64,000 nt of DNA from assembly GCF_003337735.1 (NCBI RefSeq), contig NZ_QPJY01000002.1:683617-747616 (forward strand), given 5' to 3'. Below the pieces are notes generated by a model. The model was not told the DNA's origin. It worked only from the letters and a program-made list of their open reading frames with translations, and did not search any database. A program made the translations under genes and the position numbers. Every line of letters begins with the position of its first letter. Within the stretch, counting starts at the first letter, position 1. Shown here one piece after another: positions 40,776-51,409 of this stretch. The stretch comes from Thioalbus denitrificans (GTDB lineage Bacteria > Pseudomonadota > Gammaproteobacteria > DSM-26407).

Positions 40776-42893
40776 ATGCTCGCACGTTTCATCCTGATCA
40801 TCGGTCTCGCCCTGGCGGCCACGCCCGCCGTGGCTCTGGAGGTGGTGCACCACGACCTGGACGTGCGGCTGGAACCGGAGGCCGGCACCCTCCAGGTGCG
40901 CGCCACGCTCAGCCTCCCCGATACGGCTGGAGACCGGGTCGGGTTCCTGCTCCACGCCGGTCTCGACCCGCAGCCGGAGACGCCCGGCGCGCGCATCACC
41001 CAAACCCGGCTGTCCGCTGACGGTTCGGTGGCGACCTACCGCCTGGATCTGCCGCCCGGGGTCCGGCGGATCACCCTGCGCTACGGCGGGAGCATCCGCC
41101 ACGGCGTGACCCGCGGCAACGAGGATGTGGGACGCGAGCGGGCCTCGAGCCGCGGCAACATCGGCCCGGAAGGGGTGTTCCTCGATGGAGCGGCGGCCTG
41201 GTATCCCTATCTGCCGGAGACGCTGCAGGCCTTCACCCTGAAGGTGGACCTGCCGGCGGGCTGGCTGGCGGTGAGCCAGGGCGCGGGACCGGGCGCGGAG
41301 ACCGAGGGGAAGCGGATCCGGGTCCGCTGGCGGGAGGAACAGCCCCAGGACGACATCTACCTGGTGGCGGCCCGGTGGACCCTCTACCGGCACCCCGGCG
41401 ACGTGGCCGAGGGCCAGGTCTACCTGCGGGAGCCGGACCCGGCGCTGGCGGAGACCTACCTGGCGGCTACGGAGGCCTACCTGGCGCGCTACAGCGCCCT
41501 CCTCGGCCCCTACCCCTACGCGAAGTTCGCCCTGGTGGAGAACTTCTGGCAGAGCGGCTACGGGATGCCCTCCTTCACCCTGCTGGGCTCGCAGGTGATC
41601 CGGCTGCCCTTCATCGTGCACACCTCCTACCCCCACGAGATTCTCCACAACTGGTGGGGCAACAGCGTCTACATCGACTATGCGCACGGCAACTGGGCCG
41701 AGGGCCTGACCACCTATCTCGCCGACCACTGGCTGGCCGAGGAGCGGGGCGAGGGGGCGGAGTACCGGCGCACGGCACTGCAGCGCTATGCCGACTCCGC
41801 CGCGGGCGAACGGGACTTTCCCCTCGCGGAGTTCCATGGCCGCCACGGGGGCTCCACCCAGGCGGTGGGCTACGACAAGGGGATGATGCTCTACCACATG
41901 CTGCGCCTGAAGCTGGGCGACCCGGTGTTCGTGGCCGGCCTGCGCCGCTTCTACGCCGAGAACCGCTTCCGCACGGCCGGCTTCCCCCAGCTGCGGAAAG
42001 CCTTCGAAACGGTTTCCGGGCAGGACCTTTCCGGGTTCTTCCGCCAGTGGGTGGCGGAGAGCGGAGCGCCGCAACTGGTGCTGGACCGGATTGCGGCCGA
42101 GCCGGCGGCGGCCGGCTGGGAGCTCCGCTTCCGGCTGCGCCAGGCCCAGGCGGGCTTTGCCTACCGGCTCGATGTGCCTTACGCGCTCACCCTGACGGGG
42201 GAAGCCGCGCCGCGCTCCGGCCGGGTGGAGATGACGGGGCCCGAGGCGACGGTGCGACTGGAGTTGCCCGGGCGCCCCCTGTTCCTGGCGGTGGACCCCC
42301 GCTTCGATCTCTTCCGCCAGCTTGCGCCCAGTGAACGCCCGCCGGCCCTGGGCCGTGTGCTGGGCGCCGAACGGCTGCTGCTGGTGCTGCCGGCAGCGGC
42401 CCCGGAGCCGCTGCGCGGGGCCTACCGCGCGCTGGCGCAGGCCTGGGCGGAGGGCCAGCCGCAGGTGCGGATCGTGGAGGACGCCGATCTGCAGCGGCTG
42501 CCGGTCGGCTCGGCGGTGTTCCTGTTCGGCCGCGAGAACCGCTTCCTGCCCGCTTTCCGGAAGGCATTGACCGGCGCCGCCCTGGACGGGGAGGGCCTGC
42601 GCCTGGACGAACGGCGCTACCCCCTGTCGAGCCACAGCCTCGTGCTCACCGCCCGGGATGGCGCGGATCGGGTGCTGGGCTGGTTCGGCAGCGAGGACCC
42701 CGCCATGGTGAAGGGGCTGGCGCGGAGGGTTCCCCACTATGGCAAGTACGGCTACCTCGCCTTCGGCAACGACGACGGGCGCAACGTGCTCAAGGGCCAG
42801 TGGCCGGTGACCCGGTCGGTCCTGCAGGTCCCGCTCGCGCCCGGCGCCGGTGGCGCATCCCTCCCGCCGCGTCCGCCGCTGGCCATTCCCTGA
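40776..42893 (+). CDS. M1-type (gluzincin) peptidase family protein, exported
   Basis: ATG 40776 opens a signal peptide (RFILIIGLALAATPAVA); 705 residues. The gluzincin motif is clear: PHEILHNWWGN with HEXXH near residue 290, then HGNWAEGLTTYLAD giving the third zinc ligand glutamate. The N-terminal part (VVHHDLDVRLEPEAGTLQVRATL) is the saddle-like domain of M1 enzymes; the C-terminal 250 residues are less conserved. It should be a periplasmic aminopeptidase-like enzyme. The canonical GAMEN motif is replaced by SGYGMPSF, so exopeptidase specificity is uncertain. Confidence 0.85.
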   Translation: MLARFILIIGLALAATPAVALEVVHHDLDVRLEPEAGTLQVRATLSLPDTAGDRVGFLLHAGLDPQPETPGARITQTRLSADGSVATYRLDLPPGVRRITLRYGGSIRHGVTRGNEDVGRERASSRGNIGPEGVFLDGAAAWYPYLPETLQAFTLKVDLPAGWLAVSQGAGPGAETEGKRIRVRWREEQPQDDIYLVAARWTLYRHPGDVAEGQVYLREPDPALAETYLAATEAYLARYSALLGPYPYAKFALVENFWQSGYGMPSFTLLGSQVIRLPFIVHTSYPHEILHNWWGNSVYIDYAHGNWAEGLTTYLADHWLAEERGEGAEYRRTALQRYADSAAGERDFPLAEFHGRHGGSTQAVGYDKGMMLYHMLRLKLGDPVFVAGLRRFYAENRFRTAGFPQLRKAFETVSGQDLSGFFRQWVAESGAPQLVLDRIAAEPAAAGWELRFRLRQAQAGFAYRLDVPYALTLTGEAAPRSGRVEMTGPEATVRLELPGRPLFLAVDPRFDLFRQLAPSERPPALGRVLGAERLLLVLPAAAPEPLRGAYRALAQAWAEGQPQVRIVEDADLQRLPVGSAVFLFGRENRFLPAFRKALTGAALDGEGLRLDERRYPLSSHSLVLTARDGADRVLGWFGSEDPAMVKGLARRVPHYGKYGYLAFGNDDGRNVLKGQWPVTRSVLQVPLAPGAGGASLPPRPPLAIP

Positions 42894-43044
42894 GCCACCG
42901 TCCTTCGGAACGGCACGGGGCATACGAGGAGGAACCGACCGCGGCCACCCCGTCCCGCCGCGCCGTTTTATGACCTCCCGCAAGGTTCCGCAGACCCGGT
43001 TGGAATAAGGTAATGTGAGGACAGGAACCTACCAGGTCACTCCT

Positions 43045-44082
43045 ATGCTCGAACAGAAGACAATCCCACGGCTGCTTTTCACGCTGATGCTGTTCGCCGC
43101 AGTCGCCTTGACCGGCTGCGGCGAGGACCCGTCACCCACCGCGGTCACGGACCCGGACGGCAAGCCTGCCGCTGCGGACATGCCCCGCCCCGCACCACCC
43201 GCCGCCCGGGCCGCCAGGCCCACCGTCGCGCTGGTGATGAAGACCCTGACCAACCCGTTCTTCATCGAGATGGAAAGGGGCGCACGGGAGGCGGAACGGG
43301 AACTGGACGTGAAGCTGCTGGTCCGCACCGCCGCCCAGGAAACCTCCATCGAACAGCAGATTCAAATCGTGGATGCCCTGATTCGTGACGGGGTGGACGC
43401 CATCGTCATCGCCCCCGGCGACTCGCTGGAACTGATCCCGGTGCTGAAAACCGCCCAGGACGCGGGTATCGTGGTGATCAACATCGACAATCGCCTGGAT
43501 CCCGGCTTCTCCGAAAAACTCGGGCTCAGGAATGTGGCCTACATCAGCGTCGACAACGAGCAGGGCGCCTACAGCGCGGTGAGCTACCTGAACCGGTTCA
43601 TCACCCGCCCCACGGCCGTTGCGATCATCGAGGGGATCCGGGGCGCCTCCAATGCCGAGGAGCGCAAGCGGGGCGCCCTCAGGGCCTTCAGCGAGAACCC
43701 GAACGCCACCGTGGTGGCCATGGAAACCGCGCACTGGAAGATCGATGAGGGTTATAACGTCGCGGCCGACCTGTTCCGGGCCCATCCCGACATCGGGGCC
43801 CTGTTCTGCGCCAATGACATGATGGCGCTGGGTGCGGTGCGCTACCTGAAGGAGAGCGGTCGGCGGGATGTGCTGGTCGCCGGCTACGACGCCCTGCAGG
43901 AGGCGCTGGAATCCGTCCGCGAAGGACAGCTGTTGGCCACGGTCGACCAGCAGGCCGCGCTGCAGGGAAAACTCGGCGTGGAGTACGCGGTCCGCGCACT
44001 GCGGGGCGAGCCGTATCCCCCGGTCACGCTGGTGGACACCCGCCTGGTCAACCGGAACACCGCCGACCGGCCGGCGCCATGA
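43045..44082 (+). CDS. Sugar-type periplasmic binding lipoprotein
   Basis: ATG 43045 gives 345 residues with a lipoprotein signal ending in LTGC. After a Pro-rich linker the mature protein is a Peripla_BP_4/RbsB-type binding protein: VALVMKTLTNPFFIEMERGA, QIQIVDALIRDGVDAIVIAP, VVINIDNRLD, GALFCANDMMALGAV and VLVAGYDALQEAL. No ABC permease or ATPase gene is near. Its stop overlaps the next gene as ATGA, and that gene encodes a membrane GGDEF-EAL receptor, so it probably acts as a ligand-sensing subunit for c-di-GMP signalling rather than for transport. Confidence 0.88.
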   Translation: MLEQKTIPRLLFTLMLFAAVALTGCGEDPSPTAVTDPDGKPAAADMPRPAPPAARAARPTVALVMKTLTNPFFIEMERGAREAERELDVKLLVRTAAQETSIEQQIQIVDALIRDGVDAIVIAPGDSLELIPVLKTAQDAGIVVINIDNRLDPGFSEKLGLRNVAYISVDNEQGAYSAVSYLNRFITRPTAVAIIEGIRGASNAEERKRGALRAFSENPNATVVAMETAHWKIDEGYNVAADLFRAHPDIGALFCANDMMALGAVRYLKESGRRDVLVAGYDALQEALESVREGQLLATVDQQAALQGKLGVEYAVRALRGEPYPPVTLVDTRLVNRNTADRPAP

Positions 44083-46946
44083 ATCGAATGCAGTGGCATC
44101 CCGGAATTACGCTGAAGTACATCGTCTTTCTGGTGTTCATCAGCATTCTTCCGCTGCTGCTGCTGGGCATCGTCTCCCACCAGGTGTCGAGCCAGGCCCT
44201 GGAGAAACAGGCGAGCGACTACCAGGTCGAACTTCTCGAGGCGCAAAAGTCCAACCTGCTGCTCCAGCTCACCCAGGTGGAGAACCTGATCGCCAACATC
44301 TCGGGCATGGAGGAGATCATCAACTCCCTCGCCGCACCCACCGGACCCGGCGACCGCTTCACCGAACTCTCCACCCAGGCCCGCATCGGCTACATCCTCA
44401 ACAACTACACCAACCTGGATGGCCTGGTCTCCATCGACATCTTCTCGGTGGACGGCCGCCACTACCACGTGGGCGACACCCTCGACGCGGCCCATATCCG
44501 GGTGGAAACCCGGGACGCCCTGTTCCGGCGGGCACTGGAGAGCGATCGCCTGATCAACTGGGCCGGGGTGCAGGAAAACGTCAACTTCAACTCCAGCCAC
44601 CACTACGTCGTCACGGCGGCGAAGCTGGTGCGCCGGGTGGACCGTGACACGCTACAGTCACAGCCCCTGGCGCTGATAGTGGTCAACTACAGTACCGAGT
44701 ACCTCTACGAGCAGTTCAGCAGAATCAACCTGGGGCGGAGTGGCTACCTGCTGGTCACCGATCAGGAGAATCGCGTGATCTACCACCCTGACCCCACGCG
44801 CATCGGCATGCCGCTCAAGGCGGACTTCGGACACCAGGCCAAGCACCAGTCCGCGAACTGGAACGCGGTCGACCAGGACGGCACTCCGGTGGTGCTGAAC
44901 CACCTTCATCTTCCCGAGCTCGGCTGGAGCCTAACCAGCGTGGTGCCCGTGAGCACCCTGACCCGGGGAACCCGGTTCATCACCCAGGCGACCGCAATCG
45001 GTCTGTTCATCGCGCTGTTCATCATGCTGCTGACGGCACTGCTCTACTCCCGCAACGTCGTCCGTCCCATCCGCACCATCATCGGCAGTTTCAAGCGGTT
45101 CCGCTCCGGCGCCCTGGACCTCGATGCCCGCCTGGAGCCGCCCAGCCGCGACGAGGTGGGCGAGTTGGTGCAATGGTTCAACGTGTTCATGGAAACGCTC
45201 GCCGCTCAGCGTCATTCCGAGGCGGCATTGCGGGAGAGCGAGGAGCGCTACAGCCTCGCGGTGCGCGGCGCCAACGACGGCCTGTGGGACTGGGATCTGC
45301 GCACCGACATGCTCTATCTCTCGCCACGCTTCAAGGCCATGCTGGGATTCACCGACGAGGAGCTTGGCAACATCCCCGACTCCTGGTTCGGACGCATCCA
45401 TCCCGAGGATCGGGGAAGGGTCGAGAGCGAGCTGGCCGCGCACATGTCGGGCCAGCGCGCCCACTTCGAGAGCGAGCACCGGCTGCTGCACAAGGACGGT
45501 GTCTACCGCTGGCTGCTGGGCCGGGGCCTCGCCGTGCGCGACGCCCAGGGCAAGGCCTACCGGATGGCCGGCTCGCTCACGGAGATCACCCATCGCAAGA
45601 CCACCGAGGAACAGCTCCGCCACGATGCGCTGCATGACCCGCTGACGGGCCTGCACAACCGGGCCTGGTTCATCAACCGGCTGGACAACTCCATCGAACG
45701 CCACAAGCGGCGCGGAGAATACCTCTTCGCCGTCATGTTCCTGGACCTGGACGGTTTCAAGCGCATCAACGACAGCCTGGGCCACGAGGCGGGCGACCAC
45801 CTGCTGCGGGAGGTGGCGCAGCGGCTCAATGAATCCCTGCGCACGGTGGATGCCGTGGCCAGGCTGGGCGGCGACGAGTTCGTCATCCTGCTGGAGGACC
45901 TGGAGGAGTTCCAGCACATCGGCGTCGCCGCCGATCGCATCCTGTCGCTAATCGCCGCGCCGGTCACCTTCCAGGGCAAGACCATGACCACCTCGGCCAG
46001 CATCGGCATCTGCCTGAGCAGCACGGACTACAGCCAGCCGGAACTGATGCTGCGCGATGCGGACGTGGCGATGTACCGGGCCAAGAACCTGGGCAAGAAC
46101 CGTTACGAGCTCTTCGATGTGGGAATGCGCGAGCAGATCGTCTCCCGGCAGGGTCTCGAGAGCGAGATCAGGCGCGCCATCGATGCAGGAGAGTTCCTGC
46201 TGCACTACCAGCCCGTCATCGAGCTGACGAGCAACAGAATCACCGGGTTCGAGGCGCTGCTGCGCTGGCAGCACCCGGAGCGCGGACTGCTGAGCCCCGA
46301 GTCCTTCCTCAAGGTTGCCGAGGAGACCGGCCAGCTGGAGCGGATGAGTCACCAGGTCATGGTGGATGCATGCCGCCAGGTCAAGACCTGGAACGATCGC
46401 TACCCTCTCGATCCGCCGCTGAGCGTCGGTATCAACCTCTCGTCAAAGCAGGTGATGGACGGCAGCCTGGTCCAGCAGATCACCGAGACCCTGTGGGAGA
46501 CGGAGTACGAGCCCAGGCTGCTGGTCCTGGAGGTGACGGAAAACGCGCTCATGCACGAGAGCGGTTCGGCGGCCCAGGTGGTGAGCGAGCTCAAGGCGCT
46601 CGGGGTGCGCATCCACCTGGACGACTTCGGCACCGGCTACACCTCGCTGAGCATGCTGAGCCAGAACCAGGTGGATGCGGTCAAGATCGACCGCAGCCTC
46701 ATCGCCGGGCTGAATCTCGGCCGCACGGAGACGGGCATGGTCCGCACCAGCCTGCTCCTGGCCCACGAGCTGGGCCTGCCGGTCATCGCCGAGGGCGTTG
46801 AAAGCGACTCCCAGGCCGACACCCTGCGCAAGCTCGGCTGCGACTTCGGCCAGGGCTACTACTTCTCCCGCCCCCTCTCCCCCCAGGACGCCGAACGCTA
46901 CCTCTCCCGCAGCATCGACACCCGCGCCGCCGACGCCGGCAGCTGA
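44079..46946 (+). CDS. Membrane dCache-HAMP-PAS-GGDEF-EAL c-di-GMP protein
   Basis: A 955-residue inner-membrane protein. It has a membrane helix (YIVFLVFISILPLLLLGIV), a periplasmic Cache-type domain to about 300, a second helix with HAMP (VVRPIRTIIGSFKRF), a PAS domain (RYSLAVRGANDGLWDWDL), GGDEF domain with intact ARLGGDEFVILL and an RTVD inhibitory-site motif five residues before it, and an EAL domain with intact GFEALLRWQHP, LDDFGTGYTSLSML and VIAEGVES. Both synthesis and hydrolysis of c-di-GMP look possible. Translational coupling with the binding protein suggests a sugar or similar ligand controls it, possibly affecting the pili or exopolysaccharide genes in this region. Confidence 0.93.
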   Translation: MNRMQWHPGITLKYIVFLVFISILPLLLLGIVSHQVSSQALEKQASDYQVELLEAQKSNLLLQLTQVENLIANISGMEEIINSLAAPTGPGDRFTELSTQARIGYILNNYTNLDGLVSIDIFSVDGRHYHVGDTLDAAHIRVETRDALFRRALESDRLINWAGVQENVNFNSSHHYVVTAAKLVRRVDRDTLQSQPLALIVVNYSTEYLYEQFSRINLGRSGYLLVTDQENRVIYHPDPTRIGMPLKADFGHQAKHQSANWNAVDQDGTPVVLNHLHLPELGWSLTSVVPVSTLTRGTRFITQATAIGLFIALFIMLLTALLYSRNVVRPIRTIIGSFKRFRSGALDLDARLEPPSRDEVGELVQWFNVFMETLAAQRHSEAALRESEERYSLAVRGANDGLWDWDLRTDMLYLSPRFKAMLGFTDEELGNIPDSWFGRIHPEDRGRVESELAAHMSGQRAHFESEHRLLHKDGVYRWLLGRGLAVRDAQGKAYRMAGSLTEITHRKTTEEQLRHDALHDPLTGLHNRAWFINRLDNSIERHKRRGEYLFAVMFLDLDGFKRINDSLGHEAGDHLLREVAQRLNESLRTVDAVARLGGDEFVILLEDLEEFQHIGVAADRILSLIAAPVTFQGKTMTTSASIGICLSSTDYSQPELMLRDADVAMYRAKNLGKNRYELFDVGMREQIVSRQGLESEIRRAIDAGEFLLHYQPVIELTSNRITGFEALLRWQHPERGLLSPESFLKVAEETGQLERMSHQVMVDACRQVKTWNDRYPLDPPLSVGINLSSKQVMDGSLVQQITETLWETEYEPRLLVLEVTENALMHESGSAAQVVSELKALGVRIHLDDFGTGYTSLSMLSQNQVDAVKIDRSLIAGLNLGRTETGMVRTSLLLAHELGLPVIAEGVESDSQADTLRKLGCDFGQGYYFSRPLSPQDAERYLSRSIDTRAADAGS

Positions 46947-46978
46947 CTTCCCGGGCTGTTGGAAAAGACTTTTCCCTA

Positions 46979-47382
46979 CCGCAGATTAACGTGAATTAAC
47001 GTTAATTTCTGGATCTCGCCAAGGCGCCAAGAACGCCAAGGAAAGTCGAGTACCAAGGTTACAAGATCGACGATGCCTATCGGGCCGACCTCCCTGTCGA
47101 AAGCAAGATCGTTCTCGAAATCAATGTGTCGAAAAGATCAACAACGGTCACAAGAAGCAGCTCCTCACGTACTTGCAACTTGCCGACAAGAGGCTCGGCT
47201 ACTTGCTCAATTTCGGCGAGGCACTCATGCAGCACGGGATCACTCGCAGCGTTAATCGGCTGGAAGAGAATCGTTGACTCCTTGGCGTTCTTGGCGTCTT
47301 GGCGAGAGGAAACTTCTTCTCTCTGCACCCACGAAGCTCTGCTGACGAGCCAAAATTAACGTTAATTCACGTTAATCTGCGG
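46979..47382. mobile_element. Nested inverted-repeat element with a broken GxxExxY gene
   Basis: The outer arms (46979-47008 and 47353-47382) are perfect 30-bp inverted repeats starting CCGCAGATTAACGTGAATTA. Inner arms of the CGCCAAG family (47014-47042 and 47279-47307) match at 28 of 29 positions. Inside is a frameshifted GxxExxY remnant. Two repeat families nested concentrically suggest one element inserted around or into the other. Confidence 0.85.
47045..47277 (+). pseudogene. Frameshifted GxxExxY gene remnant
   Basis: One frame reads VEYQGYKIDDAYRADLPVES then KIVLEI; after a frameshift near 47124 it continues EKINNGHKKQLLTYLQLADK, RLGYLLNFGEAL to a TGA at 47275. Order and motifs (RADLPVESKIVLE, LLTYLQLADKRLGYLLNFG) match the C-terminal half of GxxExxY proteins. 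The N-terminal half with the name motif is lost, and base composition is lower in G+C than the neighbours. Confidence 0.8.
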
Positions 47383-47395
47383 TCCAAAAAAACCA

Positions 47396-49348
<1,953 letters not shown>

Positions 49349-49386
49349 TCATCACTCCTGTGTTTCCATCGAAAAGAACAGTTCAA

Positions 49387-49587
49387 CCGCAGATTGGCGT
49401 TGATTGACGTGGATTCCAGAAAAACGACTGGACAAAAACCCGGTTCGAGGTACCAAGCGCGGGATTATGTACAACCGGGTTGTTGCAGCTCTGCATGTTT
49501 CCCAGCCTTGGTGCACCCGGACAGCCCGAGAGTCTCGTCGAACAGGGAAGAAGCAATAAATGAACGTCAATTCACGATAATCTGCGG
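49387..49587. repeat. Gene-free CCGCAGATT inverted pair
   Basis: CCGCAGATTGGCGTTGATTG from 49387 faces GAACGTCAATTCACGATAATCTGCGG (49562-49587). The roughly 145 bases between contain no supported gene. It lies between the aacS and PaaK-like genes. Confidence 0.85.
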
Positions 49588-49600
49588 TTAATACAAACCC

Positions 49601-50836
49601 TCACTCGTAGGTCCGGATGTCGTCGATGACCTTGCCGTCGTTGGGCAGGGTGCCGGGGTCGACCAGTTCCACCTCGCCGCGGAGCTTGCACAGCTCGCGG
49701 ACGCTGGTGGCGACGGCCTCGGCCAGGCCTTCGGGGCGTTCCCCGGCTTCGCAGCGCAGGGTCATGACGTCGTTGTGCTGGATCCGGTCCACCACCAGCC
49801 GGAAGCGCCCTATCTCCGGGTGGCGGGCGGCGACCGCGGCCACCTGGGAGGGATGGACGAACATGCCGCGGACCTTGGTGGTCTGGTCCGCCCGCCCCAT
49901 CCAGCCGCGGATGCGCTGGTTGGTGCGTCCGCAGGGGCTCGTTCCCGGCAGCACCGCGGAGAGATCGCCGGTGGCGAAGCGGATCAGGGGATAGTCGGGA
50001 TTGAGGGTGGTCACCAGCACCTCCCCCACCTCGCCCTCGGGCACCGGGTCACCGGTTCCGGGGCGCACGATCTCCACGATGACCCCCTCGTCGACGATGT
50101 GTCCCTCGCGGGCTGAGGACTCGTAGGCGATGAGCCCCAGGTCCGCCGTGGCGTAGCACTGCAGGGCCGCCACGCCCCGCTTCGCGAACTCATCGCGCAG
50201 TGATCCCGGCAGGGCCTCGCCCGACACCAGGGCGCAGTGGAGGCTGGCTGTGTCCGCGCCGGTTTCGGCCGCCTTGTCCAGGATCATCTTCAGAAACGAG
50301 GGGGTGCCGACGTAGCCGGCGGGCCGGATATCGGCGATGGCCCGCACCTGCAGTTCCAGCTGCCCCGGCCCCGCGGGAAAGACGCCGCAGCCGAGGAGAT
50401 GGGCGCCGGTGTCCACCATGGAACCGGCCGGGGTGAAGTGGTAGCTGAAGCAGTTGTGGATGATGTCGCCGCGCCGGAAGCCGGCGGCGTGCAGGGCCCG
50501 CGCGAAGCGCCAGTAGTCGGGCCGTCCCGACTCCGGCTCGTAGATGGGCCCCGGCGACTGGAACACCCGGGTGATCCGTCCCGGCTCCACCGCCGCCAGA
50601 CCGCCGAAGGGCGGCGACTTCCCCTGGCGCTCGGTCAGCTCCGCCTTGCGCAGCACGGGCAGCCTCGCCAGCGCCTCCATGCCCGCCACGGCGGCGGCAT
50701 CGACGCCCGCCAGCGAAGCGGCGAACGCCGGCGCATGGGCCCGGGCATGGGCCACCTGCCGCGCCAGCGCCGCCATCAGCGCCGCCGCGCGCGCCTCCGG
50801 ACTGCGCGTCTCGAGCTCGTCATAGAAGTCGGTCAT
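49601..50836 (-). CDS. PaaK-like AMP-dependent acyl/aryl-CoA ligase
   Basis: The 411-residue protein follows the phenylacetate-CoA ligase pattern in compact form: FQSPGPIYEPESGRPDYWRF, IIHNCFSYHFTPAGSM, YVGTPSFLKMILDKA, CYATADLGLIAYES, PLIRFATGDLSAVL and GWMGRADQTTKVRGMFVHP. The substrate may be an aromatic or short carboxylic acid. It is downstream of livF on the same strand with only a GxxExxY element between, so it was probably part of the same uptake-and-activation operon. Substrate is not readable from sequence. Confidence 0.85.
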   Translation of the reverse strand: MTDFYDELETRSPEARAAALMAALARQVAHARAHAPAFAASLAGVDAAAVAGMEALARLPVLRKAELTERQGKSPPFGGLAAVEPGRITRVFQSPGPIYEPESGRPDYWRFARALHAAGFRRGDIIHNCFSYHFTPAGSMVDTGAHLLGCGVFPAGPGQLELQVRAIADIRPAGYVGTPSFLKMILDKAAETGADTASLHCALVSGEALPGSLRDEFAKRGVAALQCYATADLGLIAYESSAREGHIVDEGVIVEIVRPGTGDPVPEGEVGEVLVTTLNPDYPLIRFATGDLSAVLPGTSPCGRTNQRIRGWMGRADQTTKVRGMFVHPSQVAAVAARHPEIGRFRLVVDRIQHNDVMTLRCEAGERPEGLAEAVATSVRELCKLRGEVELVDPGTLPNDGKVIDDIRTYE

Positions 50837-50844
50837 TTTGTTAA

Positions 50845-51377
50845 CCGCAGATTGGCGTTGATTGACGTTGATTATCCCGGGTTGAGGACAAATCGTCGGA
50901 ACTGGAGCGACTCCCTGCCGAAGTTCAACAACAATCCCCGCTTCAGCCCTGTCGATTTGAGATAGTGCAGCACCTGGGCCATGTCCGCATCACCGGTTCC
51001 TCTGCTGACCTTTAGCTCTACAACGAGCTGCTCATAGCATAGGAAATCGGCCCGATAGCGGCTGGGCAGTGGCCTCCCGCGGTAGAATACCTGCAGAGTT
51101 GCCTCTCGTCTGAACGGTATCTGGCGCTGAGTCAGCTCTATTTCCAGAGCATCCTGATAAACGCTTTCGAGAAAACCCGCCCCCAGTTCCCCATGTACCG
51201 CCATTGCCGCGCCGACGATTGCATAGGTTTGTTCGTCCCGTGCCATGCCATCCATCCTTGGATGCCGGTGAGAGGTCTTGCAGACTGCAGACTAGCGCTG
51301 ATTCACTTAAATTTCAGCCTTGAACATGCTTGGCAGGCACACCCTGAGAATCAACGTTAATTCACGTCAATCTGCGG
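50845..51377. mobile_element. GxxExxY gene bounded by inverted CCGCAGATT repeats
   Basis: CCGCAGATTGGCGTTGATTG (from 50845) and the opposed CAACGTTAATTCACGTCAAT ending ...CTGCGG at 51377 enclose one intact GxxExxY gene. An extra degenerate arm lies near 51288. The unit separates livF from the PaaK-like gene; no transposase is encoded. Confidence 0.75.
50872..51255 (-). CDS. GxxExxY protein (PD-(D/E)XK_3-like)
   Basis: A 127-residue paralogue of the protein at 28263-28676. It has GAGFLESVYQDALEIEL for the name motif, RADFLCYEQLVVELKVSRG for the nuclease-like aspartate and E-x-K, and QVLHYLKSTGLKRGLLLNFG. The stop codon TAA (50872-50874) falls on the inner edge of the flanking repeat, exactly as for the other copy. 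The two proteins are clearly diverged from each other, so this is not a recent duplicate within the window. Function unknown. Confidence 0.9.
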   Translation of the reverse strand: MDGMARDEQTYAIVGAAMAVHGELGAGFLESVYQDALEIELTQRQIPFRREATLQVFYRGRPLPSRYRADFLCYEQLVVELKVSRGTGDADMAQVLHYLKSTGLKRGLLLNFGRESLQFRRFVLNPG

Positions 51378-51409
51378 TTAATTCCTGATCACCAACGGTC
51401 AGCCCCTCC

